NCBI RefSeq assembly: GCF_001029505.1 | Contig: NZ_LEKH01000013.1 | Coordinates: 1 to 64,000 of the forward strand | DNA length: 64,000 bases | Direction: 5' to 3' | Source of the DNA: Rubrobacter aplysinae | Lineage (GTDB): Bacteria; Actinomycetota; Rubrobacteria; Rubrobacterales; Rubrobacteraceae | Shown here: in pieces, positions 41,385 to 50,822 of the stretch | Layout: each line of letters opens with the position of its first letter | Position numbering within the stretch: the first letter of the stretch is position 1 | Notes under the pieces: generated by a model | The model's database searches: none | The model's input: only the letters and a program-made list of their open reading frames with translations | What the model was told of the DNA's origin: nothing | Program-made: the position numbers and the translations under genes

Positions 41385-42230
41385 CTAGCTCCCGTTGACC
41401 GAACCGTTACTTGCGCCGTTCTTGCGGCCCCGGATCTTGCGCATCAGCCACTTTGCCGGGTCATAGTACTCGTCGGCGACGCGCTCCTTTAGCGGGATGA
41501 TGGAGTTGTCGGTTATCTTGATCCCGACCGGGCACACCTCCGTGCAGCACTTGGTGATGTTGCAGTACTGAATGCCGCCCCGGTCCTCCTTGAGGTAGCG
41601 CAGCCGGTCCCGGTCGTCCATCGGGTGCATCTGCAGCCACTGGTTGCGCACGAAGAAGCGCGGCCCGGCGAACACGTCGTGCTTCTCGTGGGTGCGCAAC
41701 ACGTGGCACACGTCCTGGCACATGAAGCACTCGATGCATTTCTTGGGCTCGTACAGCCGCTCGACGTCCTCCTCGTACATGGTGAACGGGGCCTGCTGCT
41801 CGCTGTGGAACGGGATCGTCGAGCGCGAGACCTCGTAGTTCCAGGACACGTCGGAGACGAGATCTTTTATGATCGGCCACGCCTTGAGAGGCTGGACGTT
41901 TATCTCCCGACCCTCGTACTCCTCGATGCGCGTCTTGCAGAGCAGCTTCGGGACGCCGTTGATCTCGGCGCTGCAAGAGCCACAGTGCGCCGCCTTGCAG
42001 TTCCAGCGTACCGCGAGGTCGCTCTCCTGCTCGGCCTGGATGTTCAGGATCGCGTCCAGGACGACCATCCCGGTGACCATCGGGGTCTCGTACTCGACAA
42101 ACTCCCCGTTCTCGCCGTCGCCCCGGTAGACCTTGAGCCGCGCAGCGCTCCCGTCCGCGGTCATGCTTGCCGTCGAGCCGTTACCGCTGGCGCCATTGGT
42201 GCTGTTGGTGCTGTTGGCACCTTCTGTCAT
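41385..42230 (-). CDS. sdhB: Succinate dehydrogenase/fumarate reductase iron-sulfur subunit
   Basis: A 281-residue electron-transfer subunit. The N-terminal [2Fe-2S] ferredoxin domain has the cysteines of NCKAAHCGSC and LLCKTR. The C-terminal domain has CIECFMCQDVCH and CNITKCCTEVCPVG for the [4Fe-4S] and [3Fe-4S] clusters. An extra N-terminal segment is Asn/Ser/Thr/Gly-rich (NSTNSTNGASGNGSTAS). The start overlaps the sdhA stop by 4 bp. Third gene of a membrane anchor-sdhA-sdhB operon; passes electrons from FAD to menaquinone. Confidence 0.95.
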   Translation of the reverse strand: MTEGANSTNSTNGASGNGSTASMTADGSAARLKVYRGDGENGEFVEYETPMVTGMVVLDAILNIQAEQESDLAVRWNCKAAHCGSCSAEINGVPKLLCKTRIEEYEGREINVQPLKAWPIIKDLVSDVSWNYEVSRSTIPFHSEQQAPFTMYEEDVERLYEPKKCIECFMCQDVCHVLRTHEKHDVFAGPRFFVRNQWLQMHPMDDRDRLRYLKEDRGGIQYCNITKCCTEVCPVGIKITDNSIIPLKERVADEYYDPAKWLMRKIRGRKNGASNGSVNGS

Positions 42231-44014
42231 ACCTTGGCCTCCTCTTTGAACAGCCCGGAGAGGTGCTCGGGCATCGGCGCGATCTCCCGCGACTCGATGC
42301 CGACCTCGCCCTGGCCGTCCTTGCTGACGATAAAGTTGACGTGGCCGAGCTCCTCATCCATGTCCGGATGGTCGAGCCGCCACTGGGCCCCGCGGCACTC
42401 CCGGCGCTCGAGCGCGGTGCGCAGGATGATCTCCGAGATCTGCACCAGGTACCGCACGTCCTGGGCGGCGTGCCAGCCGGGGTTGAAGAGCCTGGAGCCC
42501 TGCACCCGGATGTTCTCCAGCCGGTCCTTGAGAGCCAGGATCTTGCCGAGCCCCTCCTTGAGGTCCTCCTCCGTGCGCATGATGTTCGCGTGGTCCATCA
42601 TCGCCTTCTGCAGCTCCTGCTGGATGAGGTACGGGCTCTCGCCGGTCTCGCCGGTCTCAATGGGCTTCAGCACCCGCTCGATCTCGCGCTCTATCTCCGA
42701 GCCCTCAACCTCCAGCGAATGGCTGCCCTCGTTCACGTACTCGATAGCGCCAATGCCGGCGCGCCTGCCGAATACGAGAAGGTCAGACAACGAGTTGCCG
42801 CCGAGGCGGTTCGCCCCGTGCAGCCCACCCGCGACCTCGCCGGCGGCGAAGAGGCCGGGTACGGTGGAGGCGCAATTCTCGGGCTCGACCTTCACGCCGC
42901 CCATCGTGTAATGGACGGTCGGGAAGACCTCCATCGGCTCCTTGGAGATGTCTATGTCGGCGAGCTTGAGGAACTGCTCGTGCATCGTCGGCAGCTTCTT
43001 CATAATGCCGTCGTAGCCGAGGTGGGTGATGTCCAGGTACACGCCGCCGTGTGGAGAGCCGCGGCCCTCCTGAACCTCGGTATAGTTGGCCCGGGCCACG
43101 ACGTCGCGCGAGGAGAGCTCCATGCGCTGCTCGTCGTAGCGGGCCATGTACCGCTCGCCCTTGGAGTTCTTGAGGATACCGCCCTCGCCGCGAACGCCCT
43201 CGGTCACGAGCAGCCCGGCGACTCCCGGCGGCCACACCATGCCCGTCGGGTGGAACTGCATCATCTCCATGTCCACGAGGTCCGCGCCCGCGTCATAGGA
43301 GAGCACGACGCCGTCTCCGGTCCCCTCCCAGGAGTTTGAGGTGACCTCGAAGATCCTGCCCCATCCCCCGGTCGCCATCACCACGGCCTTTGCCTTGATG
43401 TAGATGAACTTGCCCGACTCGCGGGTGTAAGCCAGCGCCCCCACGACCTTGCCGTCCTTCTTGAACAGCCGGGTGACCGTGGTCTCCATGTACACCTTGG
43501 CGTCGGTGGCGAGCGTCTTCTCCTGCATGGTCCGGATCAGCTCCAGGCCGGTGCGGTCGCCGACGTGGCACAGGCGGCGATAGGTGTGGGCACCGAACGG
43601 ACGCTGGCTTATCTTGCCCTCCGGCGTGCGCTGGAACAGCGCGCCCCACTGCTCCAGCTCGTACACCCGGTCGGGCGACTCCTTGGCGTGAAGCTCGGCC
43701 ATGCGCCAGTTGTTGATGAACTTCCCGCTCTTCATGGTGTCCATGAAGTGGGTCTTCCAGGAGTCCTCGGGGTCCACGTTACCGACGGCGGCGGCCATGC
43801 CGCCCTCCGCCATTACGGTGTGGGCCTTGCCCAGGAGGCTCTTGCTCACGACGCCGACCGAGAGTCCGGCCTCCGAGGCCTCGACCGCGGCCCGCAGCCC
43901 GGCTCCACCGGCCCCGATGACGAGTACGTCGTGCTCCTGGACCTCGTACTTCTCGGATGAGCCGTTGCGCTGGGCGCTGGCTCCGTTGCTTCCGTTATGT
44001 CCGTTCGTGTCCAT
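42227..44014 (-). CDS. sdhA: Succinate dehydrogenase/fumarate reductase flavoprotein subunit
   Basis: A 595-residue flavoprotein oxidising succinate. FAD-binding DVLVIGAGGAGLRAAVEA is near the N-terminus. The histidine for covalent FAD is in KAHTVMAEGGMAAAV, and substrate-loop and capping-domain segments such as FHPTGM, HYTMGGVKVE and GANRLGGNSLSDLLVFG are intact. The first 20 residues are Asn/Gly/Ser-rich. It is 47 bp downstream of the membrane anchor. The gene order anchor-A-B resembles the Sdh1-type operon of mycobacteria. Confidence 0.96.
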   Translation of the reverse strand: MDTNGHNGSNGASAQRNGSSEKYEVQEHDVLVIGAGGAGLRAAVEASEAGLSVGVVSKSLLGKAHTVMAEGGMAAAVGNVDPEDSWKTHFMDTMKSGKFINNWRMAELHAKESPDRVYELEQWGALFQRTPEGKISQRPFGAHTYRRLCHVGDRTGLELIRTMQEKTLATDAKVYMETTVTRLFKKDGKVVGALAYTRESGKFIYIKAKAVVMATGGWGRIFEVTSNSWEGTGDGVVLSYDAGADLVDMEMMQFHPTGMVWPPGVAGLLVTEGVRGEGGILKNSKGERYMARYDEQRMELSSRDVVARANYTEVQEGRGSPHGGVYLDITHLGYDGIMKKLPTMHEQFLKLADIDISKEPMEVFPTVHYTMGGVKVEPENCASTVPGLFAAGEVAGGLHGANRLGGNSLSDLLVFGRRAGIGAIEYVNEGSHSLEVEGSEIEREIERVLKPIETGETGESPYLIQQELQKAMMDHANIMRTEEDLKEGLGKILALKDRLENIRVQGSRLFNPGWHAAQDVRYLVQISEIILRTALERRECRGAQWRLDHPDMDEELGHVNFIVSKDGQGEVGIESREIAPMPEHLSGLFKEEAKV

Positions 44015-44061
44015 GAAGATCTACCTCTCCGCTCTGCGGTTCCTTGAGTACCCTACAGTAG

Positions 44062-44835
44062 CTACAGTATCTGGAAGTCGGTTATTATCCCGGCCTGTAT
44101 CAATCTTATGTATATGTCGGCTATTAACAGTGAAAACAAGCTGTACCAGGCCCAGTTGGCGTGGGTCTTGTTGATCTTGCTCACGCCGTTGTAGGTCTTG
44201 CGCCTGAGCCTCTTTATGGCCCCACCGCCGTTGCTCGACGGCCGGCCGTTCACGCATGAGTTACAGTCCTTGTTACCCCCCACCAGATGCCGGAAAGAGT
44301 GACAGGAGAAGGTGTAGGCGCTCACCAGCACGATGTTCACGAGCAGTATGATCGTGCCGACCGTTATCCCGAACGCCCCGCCCGGGAAGAACGCCAGCGC
44401 CGCCTCATACCACAGGAAGGCGACCACGATGATCGAGGCGTATAGGAAGTAGCGGTGGATGTTGTTCAGCACGAACAGCGCCGTCTCGCCGTTATACTGC
44501 TTGCGCGGCTCGTGCTGCTGAGCCGTCTCCGAGCAGTTCGGCGGGTCCCAGAAGAAGGAGCGGTAGTACGCCTTGCGATAGTAGTAACAGGTCGCCCGGA
44601 ACCCGAGCGGTATCCAGAGCACCAGCATCGGCGCGGTAACGAAGCCCGGCATCCAACCCGGCAGCCCGACCTGCGGTGAGTAGAACGGCGAGAGTAACGC
44701 CTGCCCTCCTTCACCGTTGGGGAAGAAGAAGACTATGATCATGGAATATAGACCAAACAAGATGAGCGCCGTAGAGACAGTGATCGGCCCCGCCCACCAG
44801 GGCAGCTTCTTCGTAGCAGCGGATATGCTCGCCAA
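44062..44835 (-). CDS. Succinate dehydrogenase membrane anchor (Sdh1-type single subunit)
   Basis: A 257-residue protein with about five transmembrane helices, matching the single-chain cytochrome-b-like anchor of the actinobacterial Sdh1 operon. Candidate heme-ligand histidines occur in NNIHRYFLYAS and CHSFRHLVGG. A short Cys-containing loop (DCNSCVNG) lies before the last helix. TTG start at 44835, with GGGAG seven bases upstream. Anchors the SdhAB dimer and reduces menaquinone. Promoter TATACT at 44902-44907 (minus) gives a leader of about 60 nt containing the palindrome AAACCCGGGTTT. Confidence 0.8.
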   Translation of the reverse strand: MASISAATKKLPWWAGPITVSTALILFGLYSMIIVFFFPNGEGGQALLSPFYSPQVGLPGWMPGFVTAPMLVLWIPLGFRATCYYYRKAYYRSFFWDPPNCSETAQQHEPRKQYNGETALFVLNNIHRYFLYASIIVVAFLWYEAALAFFPGGAFGITVGTIILLVNIVLVSAYTFSCHSFRHLVGGNKDCNSCVNGRPSSNGGGAIKRLRRKTYNGVSKINKTHANWAWYSLFSLLIADIYIRLIQAGIITDFQIL

Positions 44836-44976
44836 ACCTTACTCCCTCTCTAAGACCTCATCGACGAAAAACCCGGGTTTCCTCGACCCTATCTGATCGG
44901 GAGTATAGGGGATTCGGGGGTACCATTTTGTGAACCGATTCTTTCGTGCCCGCACCTCCCGGGATGCGCATGGACA

Positions 44977-45436
44977 TGGTTCCGGGGCCGTCCCATAAGC
45001 CGGATTCTGCTCTATCCCGTCATCCATCTCCCGGAGGGCTATCCTCCGGGGCTCCCCCTGCGGGGAGCCGCACCTACCAGCCCCGGGCCTCTCGGCTCCG
45101 GGACAATTTGGCTTGCTCGCACCGGTAGTTTACCTGGCCGGTCCCTGTGACGAGCCTGGGCTCGCCTCGGGATACCGCCGGTGGGCTCTTACCCCACCCT
45201 TTCAGCCATCACCTGTGCCGGAAGCGGAGGCTTTGCCTCCGACCGGCCATCGGCTGGTCTACTCTCTGCTGCACTTGACGTGACGGCGGGCTTACGCCGC
45301 CCTTACGGGCTTCCGCCGTCCCCCGGGTTGTTAACCCGGGCGGCCTCTGTACCGCTCTCTACGAGTCCGGACTTTGCTCTACGCCCACGGTCTCTGGGAC
45401 CGGGCGCAGCGACGGGCCGGACGGCCCCGGAACCTC
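44977..45436 (-). ncRNA. rnpB: RNase P RNA (type A)
   Basis: A 460-nt catalytic RNA that matures tRNA 5' ends with RnpA (encoded at 59283). P1 is a perfect 16-bp helix: GGTTCCGGGGCCGTCC at the 5' end and GGACGGCCCCGGAACC at the 3' end. The conserved 5' core AGCAAAGTCCGGACTC and the 3' core GCAGAATCCGGCTTAT are present, as are GC-rich P-helices between them. Ends are set by P1 and are accurate to a few bases. It lies upstream of the sdh operon on the same strand. Confidence 0.95.
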
Positions 45437-45442
45437 CTGATT

Positions 45443-45847
45443 CTATCTTACCGGCGGGTCGTCTGGGTCTTTGCTCCCGGAGACATCCTTGCGCGGGACC
45501 AGCACGATCTTCTCGGGGAGGAGGTGCAGGTCTAAGAGGGCTACGGATCCCCACCCCTTGCGCCAGCGAGGCTCCTCCCCCACCGCCGGGTCGAACCATA
45601 TACCCGTCCTTTCGCCCCTCTCGATCACGCCTTCGTAGAGCACGCAGTCCTCCGGCTCCGGGGGAATCTCGGGTGGCGGGCCGGGGGCGTGCGTGCGGTA
45701 GATGGCGTTCCGGGATCTAAAAGACTGTACCGACGACGGGGTGGTGCCCAGGGCGCTCGCGATCCAGTCGTCGCTCCGGCCCTCTCCGACCCAGCGCCGA
45801 ATGTCCTCCGTGAAACGTCTGAGAGAGACCCTCTGCTTTATGCCCAT
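45443..45847 (-). CDS. Hypothetical helix-turn-helix-like protein
   Basis: A 134-residue protein. The first 60 residues look like a DNA-binding unit: FTEDIRRWVGEGRSDDWIAS, ALGTTPSSVQSFRSRNAIYR, with a plausible helix-turn-helix at GTTPSSVQSF. The second half is beta-rich with Trp/Pro (GIWFDPAVGEEPRWRKGWG) and ends in a charged tail. TATAAT (45875-45880, minus) and GGAGGT at a 9-nt spacing precede the ATG. It ends 6 bp before rnpB on the same strand, so rnpB could be co-transcribed. Related proteins seem to occur only in close relatives; function unknown. Confidence 0.6.
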   Translation of the reverse strand: MGIKQRVSLRRFTEDIRRWVGEGRSDDWIASALGTTPSSVQSFRSRNAIYRTHAPGPPPEIPPEPEDCVLYEGVIERGERTGIWFDPAVGEEPRWRKGWGSVALLDLHLLPEKIVLVPRKDVSGSKDPDDPPVR

Positions 45848-45874
45848 CGCCGCGGCACCTCCGTTTGGCTTGTA

Positions 45875-45880
45875 ATTATA
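45875..45880 (-). promoter_or_regulatory. -10 element (TATAAT) upstream of the 45443-45847 gene and rnpB
   Basis: Perfect TATAAT on the minus strand, about 28 nt before the ATG, with a GGAGGT ribosome site in between. Serves the helix-turn-helix-like gene and possibly rnpB. Confidence 0.55.
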
Positions 45881-45975
45881 CTACCGGAGATGCATGTTTC
45901 TCAAACCCGTCGCGGATTCGTGATCCCATTCGCTGAAGGACGGCTACCGCGCGTGGTGGCTCGCGGCGGTTATTG

Positions 45976-45981
45976 TAGACT
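45976..45981 (+). promoter_or_regulatory. -10 element (TAGACT), leaderless small membrane-protein gene
   Basis: TAGACT ends 6 nt before the ATG at 45988; no ribosome site intervenes. Confidence 0.5.
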
Positions 45982-45987
45982 CGGGAC

Positions 45988-46284
45988 ATGGATCTTGAGG
46001 CGCTTTTGAGGCTCGGCATAGACGTTCTGCGTCAGGTGCCCCTGATCATGATCTTCTACATACCGGCGTTGTTCGGTATGGCGATCCTGCGCGAGCAGGG
46101 CGAGAACTACAAGGTAAAAGCCGGCCTCATGCTCGCTCTGGGTTTCGGTGCGATTCTCGTCGTCCACCTCGTGCTGCGTCTCGTCTCCGTCGAGCAGGTC
46201 CTTGCGACCTTGGGTATCTCCCTCCTTCAGATGGCAGTGGCGCTCGGGCTCGCCGCCGTGACCGTATACAAGCTGGCCGACTAG
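45988..46284 (+). CDS. Small membrane protein, unknown function
   Basis: A 98-residue protein with three hydrophobic segments: VPLIMIFYIPALFGMAIL, AGLMLALGFGAILVVHLVL and LLQMAVALGLAAVTVYKLA. They are separated by short charged loops (REQGENYKVK; RLVSVEQV). No motif recognised. Likely leaderless. Convergent with the NYN-domain gene. Confidence 0.6.
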   Translation: MDLEALLRLGIDVLRQVPLIMIFYIPALFGMAILREQGENYKVKAGLMLALGFGAILVVHLVLRLVSVEQVLATLGISLLQMAVALGLAAVTVYKLAD

Positions 46285-46322
46285 CACCCTACTCGATACA
46301 GCGCCGGGGCACCCGGCACGTG

Positions 46323-47603
46323 CTAGCCCTGGCCGCTGTCCAGCAGGTTCTCGACCTCTTTCATCTCCCGGTTCAGGGCGTAGAAGGTCATCTTCGCCTT
46401 CGACTGCTCGTAGGGCTTCCGCCGGGAGGTGCTCAGATAATCGGCGTCGAGCATAGCGGCGATGACCTCTCCGATCTCCTCCCGGCTCATCTCAAGATCG
46501 CCGCGCTCTTCCAGCTCCCGGATGCCGGAGAAGATCTCGACGAACGACGCCGGCTGCCGCAGACCGGCGATGGTCTGGCACACGGTCTTCAGCTCGTAGG
46601 GCGTGAGATCCTCGGTCAGGTCGAAGGCTTCTTTAGCATCTTTAACTTCTCTAGTATCCCTAGTGTCCTTAGGCTCCCTGGACTCCGGGCTCTTGGACGA
46701 GGGCTCCCGGGAGCCCGAGGAGTGTCCGTTCTCGCTCCCGGATGGGGAAGCCGAGACGGGGGTCTCTGGTATCTGCTCTTCCGGCTTTGGCTCCTCGGAG
46801 GCGAGGTCCGACTCCTGCGGCCTCGGCAGCTCCTCGTCCGGCAGGTAGACCTGCAGCTCGAAGTCCTGGTCCACCGTGTTCACCAGGTTGCGGCGCTCGG
46901 CCTCCACCACGAAATCCTTGAACTTCTTGAAGCCCTGGTTGCGCTCGTCGAAGGAGCCGAGCTGCACGATCATCTGCTGCTTGACCTGTCCGAGCACCCG
47001 CGTGTTGCCCCGCTTCTTTAGCGTCTCGACAGCTCGTACCAGTTCCTGATAAGGGTCGGCCTTCTCCTTCTTCGGTGCCCGGTCCCGCTCGCGGGCGGCC
47101 CGGTCCTCCTCTATCAAGGAGGCGTAGGAGATGAACTCGTCGGCGGACTCTATGAGATGGTAGCTGGTCGCCTCCGAGACCCCGATCACGACCACCTTCT
47201 TGCCCCGGCTCCGCAAGAGGCTCACCAGCGGGATAAAGTCCCCGTCGCCGGTGACCAGCACGTAGGTGTCTACCTGCGGATGGTCGTGCAGAAAGTCCGA
47301 GCACTCGACCGCGAGCATCACGTCTATGGAGTTCGTGCGGCGCTTTGAGGACTTGCCGCCGGGGAAATACCGGGCCGAGATGTAGCGCGGCGAGATGCCG
47401 TTGGAGTACAGCGTCGGCGGCGCGTTGCGGTAATCGGCATCGGTCCAGTCGGCGTAGGCGTTGGAGGAGACTATGCGCCCGTACTCGTGCGCCTTCTCCA
47501 GTATGGCGGAGACGTTCGGCTTCGTGCCGTACTCTGTGACCGTGGAGATGTAGATGTTCTCCCAGTCCATGAAAATTGCCAGATCTTCCTGTGCTTCAGG
47601 CAT
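46323..47603 (-). CDS. NYN-domain (LabA/DUF88) putative RNase with LOTUS-like domain
   Basis: A 426-residue protein. The NYN/PIN-like nuclease domain (residues 5-165) shows the acidic catalytic set: FMDWENIY, SIDVMLAVEC and TGDGDFIPLV. Residues about 185-255 resemble an OST-HTH/LOTUS RNA-binding domain (PYQELVRAVETLKKRGNTRV). A Ser/Glu/Pro-rich linker follows, then a winged-helix-like C-terminus (about 335-415). NYN-LOTUS proteins are thought to bind or cut RNA or DNA. ATG at 47603. It lies downstream of a terminator, so it is transcribed separately from gyrA. Confidence 0.82.
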   Translation of the reverse strand: MPEAQEDLAIFMDWENIYISTVTEYGTKPNVSAILEKAHEYGRIVSSNAYADWTDADYRNAPPTLYSNGISPRYISARYFPGGKSSKRRTNSIDVMLAVECSDFLHDHPQVDTYVLVTGDGDFIPLVSLLRSRGKKVVVIGVSEATSYHLIESADEFISYASLIEEDRAARERDRAPKKEKADPYQELVRAVETLKKRGNTRVLGQVKQQMIVQLGSFDERNQGFKKFKDFVVEAERRNLVNTVDQDFELQVYLPDEELPRPQESDLASEEPKPEEQIPETPVSASPSGSENGHSSGSREPSSKSPESREPKDTRDTREVKDAKEAFDLTEDLTPYELKTVCQTIAGLRQPASFVEIFSGIRELEERGDLEMSREEIGEVIAAMLDADYLSTSRRKPYEQSKAKMTFYALNREMKEVENLLDSGQG

Positions 47604-47640
47604 CCTCGTCCTTCACGTTTTTGTCTCGTAACAAGCGAAA

Positions 47641-47667
47641 GGGGGAGGCGCGTGTCACGCCTCCCCC
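47641..47667 (-). terminator. Intrinsic terminator downstream of the gyrA operon
   Basis: GGGGGAGGCG (47641-47650) pairs with CGCCTCCCCC (47658-47667), with a 7-nt loop. Reading on the minus strand the stem is followed by TTTCGCTTGTT. It separates the DUF6941-like gene from the NYN gene. Confidence 0.7.
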
Positions 47668-47737
47668 TCCCGCTGCGTCGTTTTCCGGGTCATTTTTGTG
47701 ATCTTTGCGCTTCATCGATCCGTAGTTCTCTTTGGTC

Positions 47738-48226
47738 TCAGACGCTGTACTGGCTCTGTACCCGCACGGCGGTCTGGGCGAGGGTCTCGTCGTCGAGAAC
47801 CGCCTCGATCCACAGCACGCGCTCGCCGCCGGCGACGTCGGCGGGCAGCTCGAACCTCACTATTAGAGTGGCGGGCTCCTCGGCCCCGGCGAGCGTCACC
47901 CGATACTCCTCGGATTCCTGGAGGATGCCGCCATCCCCGTCAGAGAGTATGAACCGCGACCACCGCTCTTCCCCGGCGGCGTGCTCGCAGCCCTCGAACT
48001 TGGCATACACGACGAAAGAGGTCTCCTCGGCCGCCTCTGTACCCTCGGCCGAGACCCGCAGCTCGTCCAGGACCCCGAAGAGCGTGATCTTCCCGTCCAT
48101 CTCCGTGGCGGCCTCCGAGAGCACGAGCGCCGTACACTCGACGACGCCCTCGCAGCCCTCCTCCGCCTCCTCGGAGAACTCAGAGAAATCGTCTTCCGGG
48201 AAGTAGTCTCCTCCTGGCCTACTCAT
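47738..48226 (-). CDS. DUF6941-like hypothetical protein
   Basis: A 162-residue soluble protein starting ATG at 48226 (an upstream GTG at 48244 is possible). The pattern ALVLSEAATEMDGKITLFGV, then SFVVYAKFEGCEHAAGEERW and a run of beta strands ending LWIEAVLDDETLA resembles DUF6941 proteins, which are small, beta-rich and uncharacterised. The start overlaps the gyrA stop by 8 bp, so translation is coupled to gyrA. The N-terminus is acidic. Confidence 0.6.
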   Translation of the reverse strand: MSRPGGDYFPEDDFSEFSEEAEEGCEGVVECTALVLSEAATEMDGKITLFGVLDELRVSAEGTEAAEETSFVVYAKFEGCEHAAGEERWSRFILSDGDGGILQESEEYRVTLAGAEEPATLIVRFELPADVAGGERVLWIEAVLDDETLAQTAVRVQSQYSV

Positions 48227-50822
48227 CGGTGGCCCCACCTCCATTCTCCGAAAGCTCCGAGGGCTCCGGGGCGCCTTCCTGGCCGTCCACCGTCGCCACC
48301 GTCGGCGGCGCGGCTTCGGCGGCCACCTCGTCGCCCACGAGCTCCTCCAGGGAGAGCTCGTCGTCGGACTCCTGACCGGCGCTGTCGCGGGAGGATACGA
48401 CGGAGGCCAGCGCGCTCACCGAGTCGCCGTTTCTCAGGTTCATCACCCGCACTCCCTGGGCGGTCCGGCCCTGCTGGGAGACGGTCTCCGCGCCGAGCCG
48501 GATGGTGGTCCCGAGGTTCGAGACTATGACGAGCTCGTGCATCTCGGGGTTCACCACCCGCACCCCGGCGAGCTTGCCGCGCTCGCCGTCGGTCTTCATC
48601 GCGATCACACCCTGCCCGCCCCGGCCCTGGGCCCGGAACTGCGAGAGCGGGGTGCGCTTGCCGAAGCCCTTCTCAGTGATCATGAACAGATCCAGCTCGT
48701 CCGAGACGGTGTCCATGGAGAGCACCGCGTCGCCGTCGCGGAACTTTATGCCCCGCACGCCGCCGGTGGCCCGGCCCTGGGCGCGGGCGTCGTCCTGCCT
48801 GAAGCGCAGGGATTGTCCGTTCCGGGTGACGAGGATCACCTCCTCGTCCTCGGAGACCTGCCGGACCGAGATCAGCTCGTCGTCCTCGGCGAGGTTTATG
48901 GCGATGATGCCCTCGTTCTTCAGGGGCGTGTTGTAGTCGCCGAACCTAGTCTTCTTCACGATGCCGCCGCGGGTGGCGAACATCAGGTAGTCGGACTCGT
49001 TGAACTCTTTGGTCGCGATCACGGTCGCTATCCGCTCGTCTCCGGCCAGCGGCAACAGGTTCGCTATGTGACGGCCCTTGGCGGTGCGGCTCATCCTGGG
49101 TAGCTGGTGCACCTTCAGGCGGTAGACCTTGCCCTTGTTGGTAAAGAACAGCATGTAGTGGTGGGTGGTGGTCACGAAGAGGTGATCTATGTAGTCCCCC
49201 TCCTTGAGCTCCATACCGGAGACACCCATGCCACCCCGGCCCTGCTTGCGGAAGGAGTTGACGGGCACGCTCTTGAGGTAGCCGCCGTTTGAGATGGAGA
49301 TGACCATCTCCTCCTCGGCGATGAGGTCCTCTATCTCGAAGTCCACGCTCTCGTCCACCGTAAGCTGGGTGCGGCGTTCGTCAGCGTGGGCGGCCTTCAC
49401 CTCGGCCAGCTCTTCCTTGATGACGCCGTAGACCTTGTCGTCATTGGCGAGCAGGCTTTCGAGGTACTCGATCTTCTCCTTGAGGTCCTTGTACTCCTGC
49501 TCCACCTTCTGACGCTCCATCGAGGTCAGCCGCTGCAGCCGGAGGTCCAGTATGGCCTGCGCCTGACGCTCGGAGAGCTCGAACTTCTGCATCAGGCTCG
49601 TGCGGGCGCTCGCCACCTCCCGGGAGGCGCGGATGGTCGCCACCACCTCGTCCAGGTTATCCAACGCGATCACGAGCCCTTCGAGAATGTGGGCGCGCTC
49701 GCGGGCCTTGTTCAGCTCGTACTGGGTGCGGCGCGTGATCACGTCGAACTGGTGCGAGACGTAGTGCTCCAGCACCTTCTTGTACGACATCGTCCGGGGC
49801 ACCCCGTCGACGAGCGCCACGAGGTTTACGCCGAAGCTCTGCTGTAGCTGGGTATGCTTGTACAGGTTGTTGAGGACGACCTTCGGGACGGCCTCCTTCT
49901 TCAGCTCGATGATGATGCGCATCCCGGTGCGGTCCGACTCGTCGCGCAGGTCGGAGATGTCCTGGAGCTTGCGCTCCTTTACCAGCTCGGCGATCTTCTG
50001 CATCAGGTGCGCCTTGTTGACCTGGTACGGGATCTCGGTGAACACGATCTGTGTCCGGTTGCCCTTGATGCTCTCCGTGTGGGCCTTGGCCTGCACCCGC
50101 ACCGAGCCGCGCCCGGTGGCTATAGCCTCCCTGAGGCCGCGGGTACCGACGATTACGCCCCCGGTCGGGAAGTCCGGCCCCTTGATGCGCCGCAGTATCC
50201 CGTCCTCGTCGAGCTCCGGGTCATCTATGAGGGCGGTGGTGGCGTCTATGACCTCGCCGAGGTTGTGCGGCGGGATCTTGGTCGCCATCCCGACGGCGAT
50301 GCCTTCCGAACCGTTGACAAGCAGGTTCGGGTACCGCGCCGGCAAGACCACGGGCTCGCGCTGGGACTCGTCGAAGTTGGGCACGAAGTCCACCGTGTCC
50401 GAGGCGATGTCCCGCAGCATCTCCGTCGCTAGCCGGGTCATACGAACTTCCGTGTAGCGCATGGCCGCGGCGTTATCTCCGTCCACGGAGCCGAAGTTGC
50501 CCTGGCCGTCGGCGAGCCGGTGGCGCATCGAGAAGTCCTGGGCCAGCCGCACCAGCGTGTCGTAGACGGCGGAGTCGCCGTGGGGATGATACTTACCTAT
50601 GACTTCACCTACCACGGTCGCTGACTTGCGGTAGGGGCGGTTGGGCTGTAGGCCGAGCTCGCTCATGGCGTACAGGACTCGCCGGTGCACCGGCTTGAGG
50701 CCGTCGCGCACGTCCGGCAGGGCACGCGAGACGATAACGCTCATCGCGTAGGAGAGGAAGGAGTCCTTGATCTCCTCCTCTATCGAGTGGGGCCTTATAT
50801 TACCCGCGAAGCTATCTAGCAT
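48219..50822 (-). CDS. gyrA: DNA gyrase subunit A
   Basis: An 867-residue gyrase A chain. The breakage-reunion domain has [28 protein letters not shown], and the active-site tyrosine in [15 protein letters not shown]. The C-terminal beta-pinwheel includes the GyrA box QGRGGMG and repeated GR-rich blades. A 60-residue acidic, low-complexity tail ends the chain. With GyrB it introduces negative supercoils. The start overlaps a small membrane-protein gene by 11 bp; gyrB lies beyond two such genes. Confidence 0.97.
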   Translation of the reverse strand: MLDSFAGNIRPHSIEEEIKDSFLSYAMSVIVSRALPDVRDGLKPVHRRVLYAMSELGLQPNRPYRKSATVVGEVIGKYHPHGDSAVYDTLVRLAQDFSMRHRLADGQGNFGSVDGDNAAAMRYTEVRMTRLATEMLRDIASDTVDFVPNFDESQREPVVLPARYPNLLVNGSEGIAVGMATKIPPHNLGEVIDATTALIDDPELDEDGILRRIKGPDFPTGGVIVGTRGLREAIATGRGSVRVQAKAHTESIKGNRTQIVFTEIPYQVNKAHLMQKIAELVKERKLQDISDLRDESDRTGMRIIIELKKEAVPKVVLNNLYKHTQLQQSFGVNLVALVDGVPRTMSYKKVLEHYVSHQFDVITRRTQYELNKARERAHILEGLVIALDNLDEVVATIRASREVASARTSLMQKFELSERQAQAILDLRLQRLTSMERQKVEQEYKDLKEKIEYLESLLANDDKVYGVIKEELAEVKAAHADERRTQLTVDESVDFEIEDLIAEEEMVISISNGGYLKSVPVNSFRKQGRGGMGVSGMELKEGDYIDHLFVTTTHHYMLFFTNKGKVYRLKVHQLPRMSRTAKGRHIANLLPLAGDERIATVIATKEFNESDYLMFATRGGIVKKTRFGDYNTPLKNEGIIAINLAEDDELISVRQVSEDEEVILVTRNGQSLRFRQDDARAQGRATGGVRGIKFRDGDAVLSMDTVSDELDLFMITEKGFGKRTPLSQFRAQGRGGQGVIAMKTDGERGKLAGVRVVNPEMHELVIVSNLGTTIRLGAETVSQQGRTAQGVRVMNLRNGDSVSALASVVSSRDSAGQESDDELSLEELVGDEVAAEAAPPTVATVDGQEGAPEPSELSENGGGATDE

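Noticed and set aside
44870-44881. AAACCCGGGTTT palindrome in the sdh leader as a terminator of rnpB
   Set aside because: The stem is only four pairs with a CCGG loop; it would also block the sdh operon if the promoter lies upstream of it.
44839-45027. Small minus-strand frame before the sdh anchor gene
   Set aside because: It overlaps the 3' end of RNase P RNA and the sdh leader and resembles no protein.
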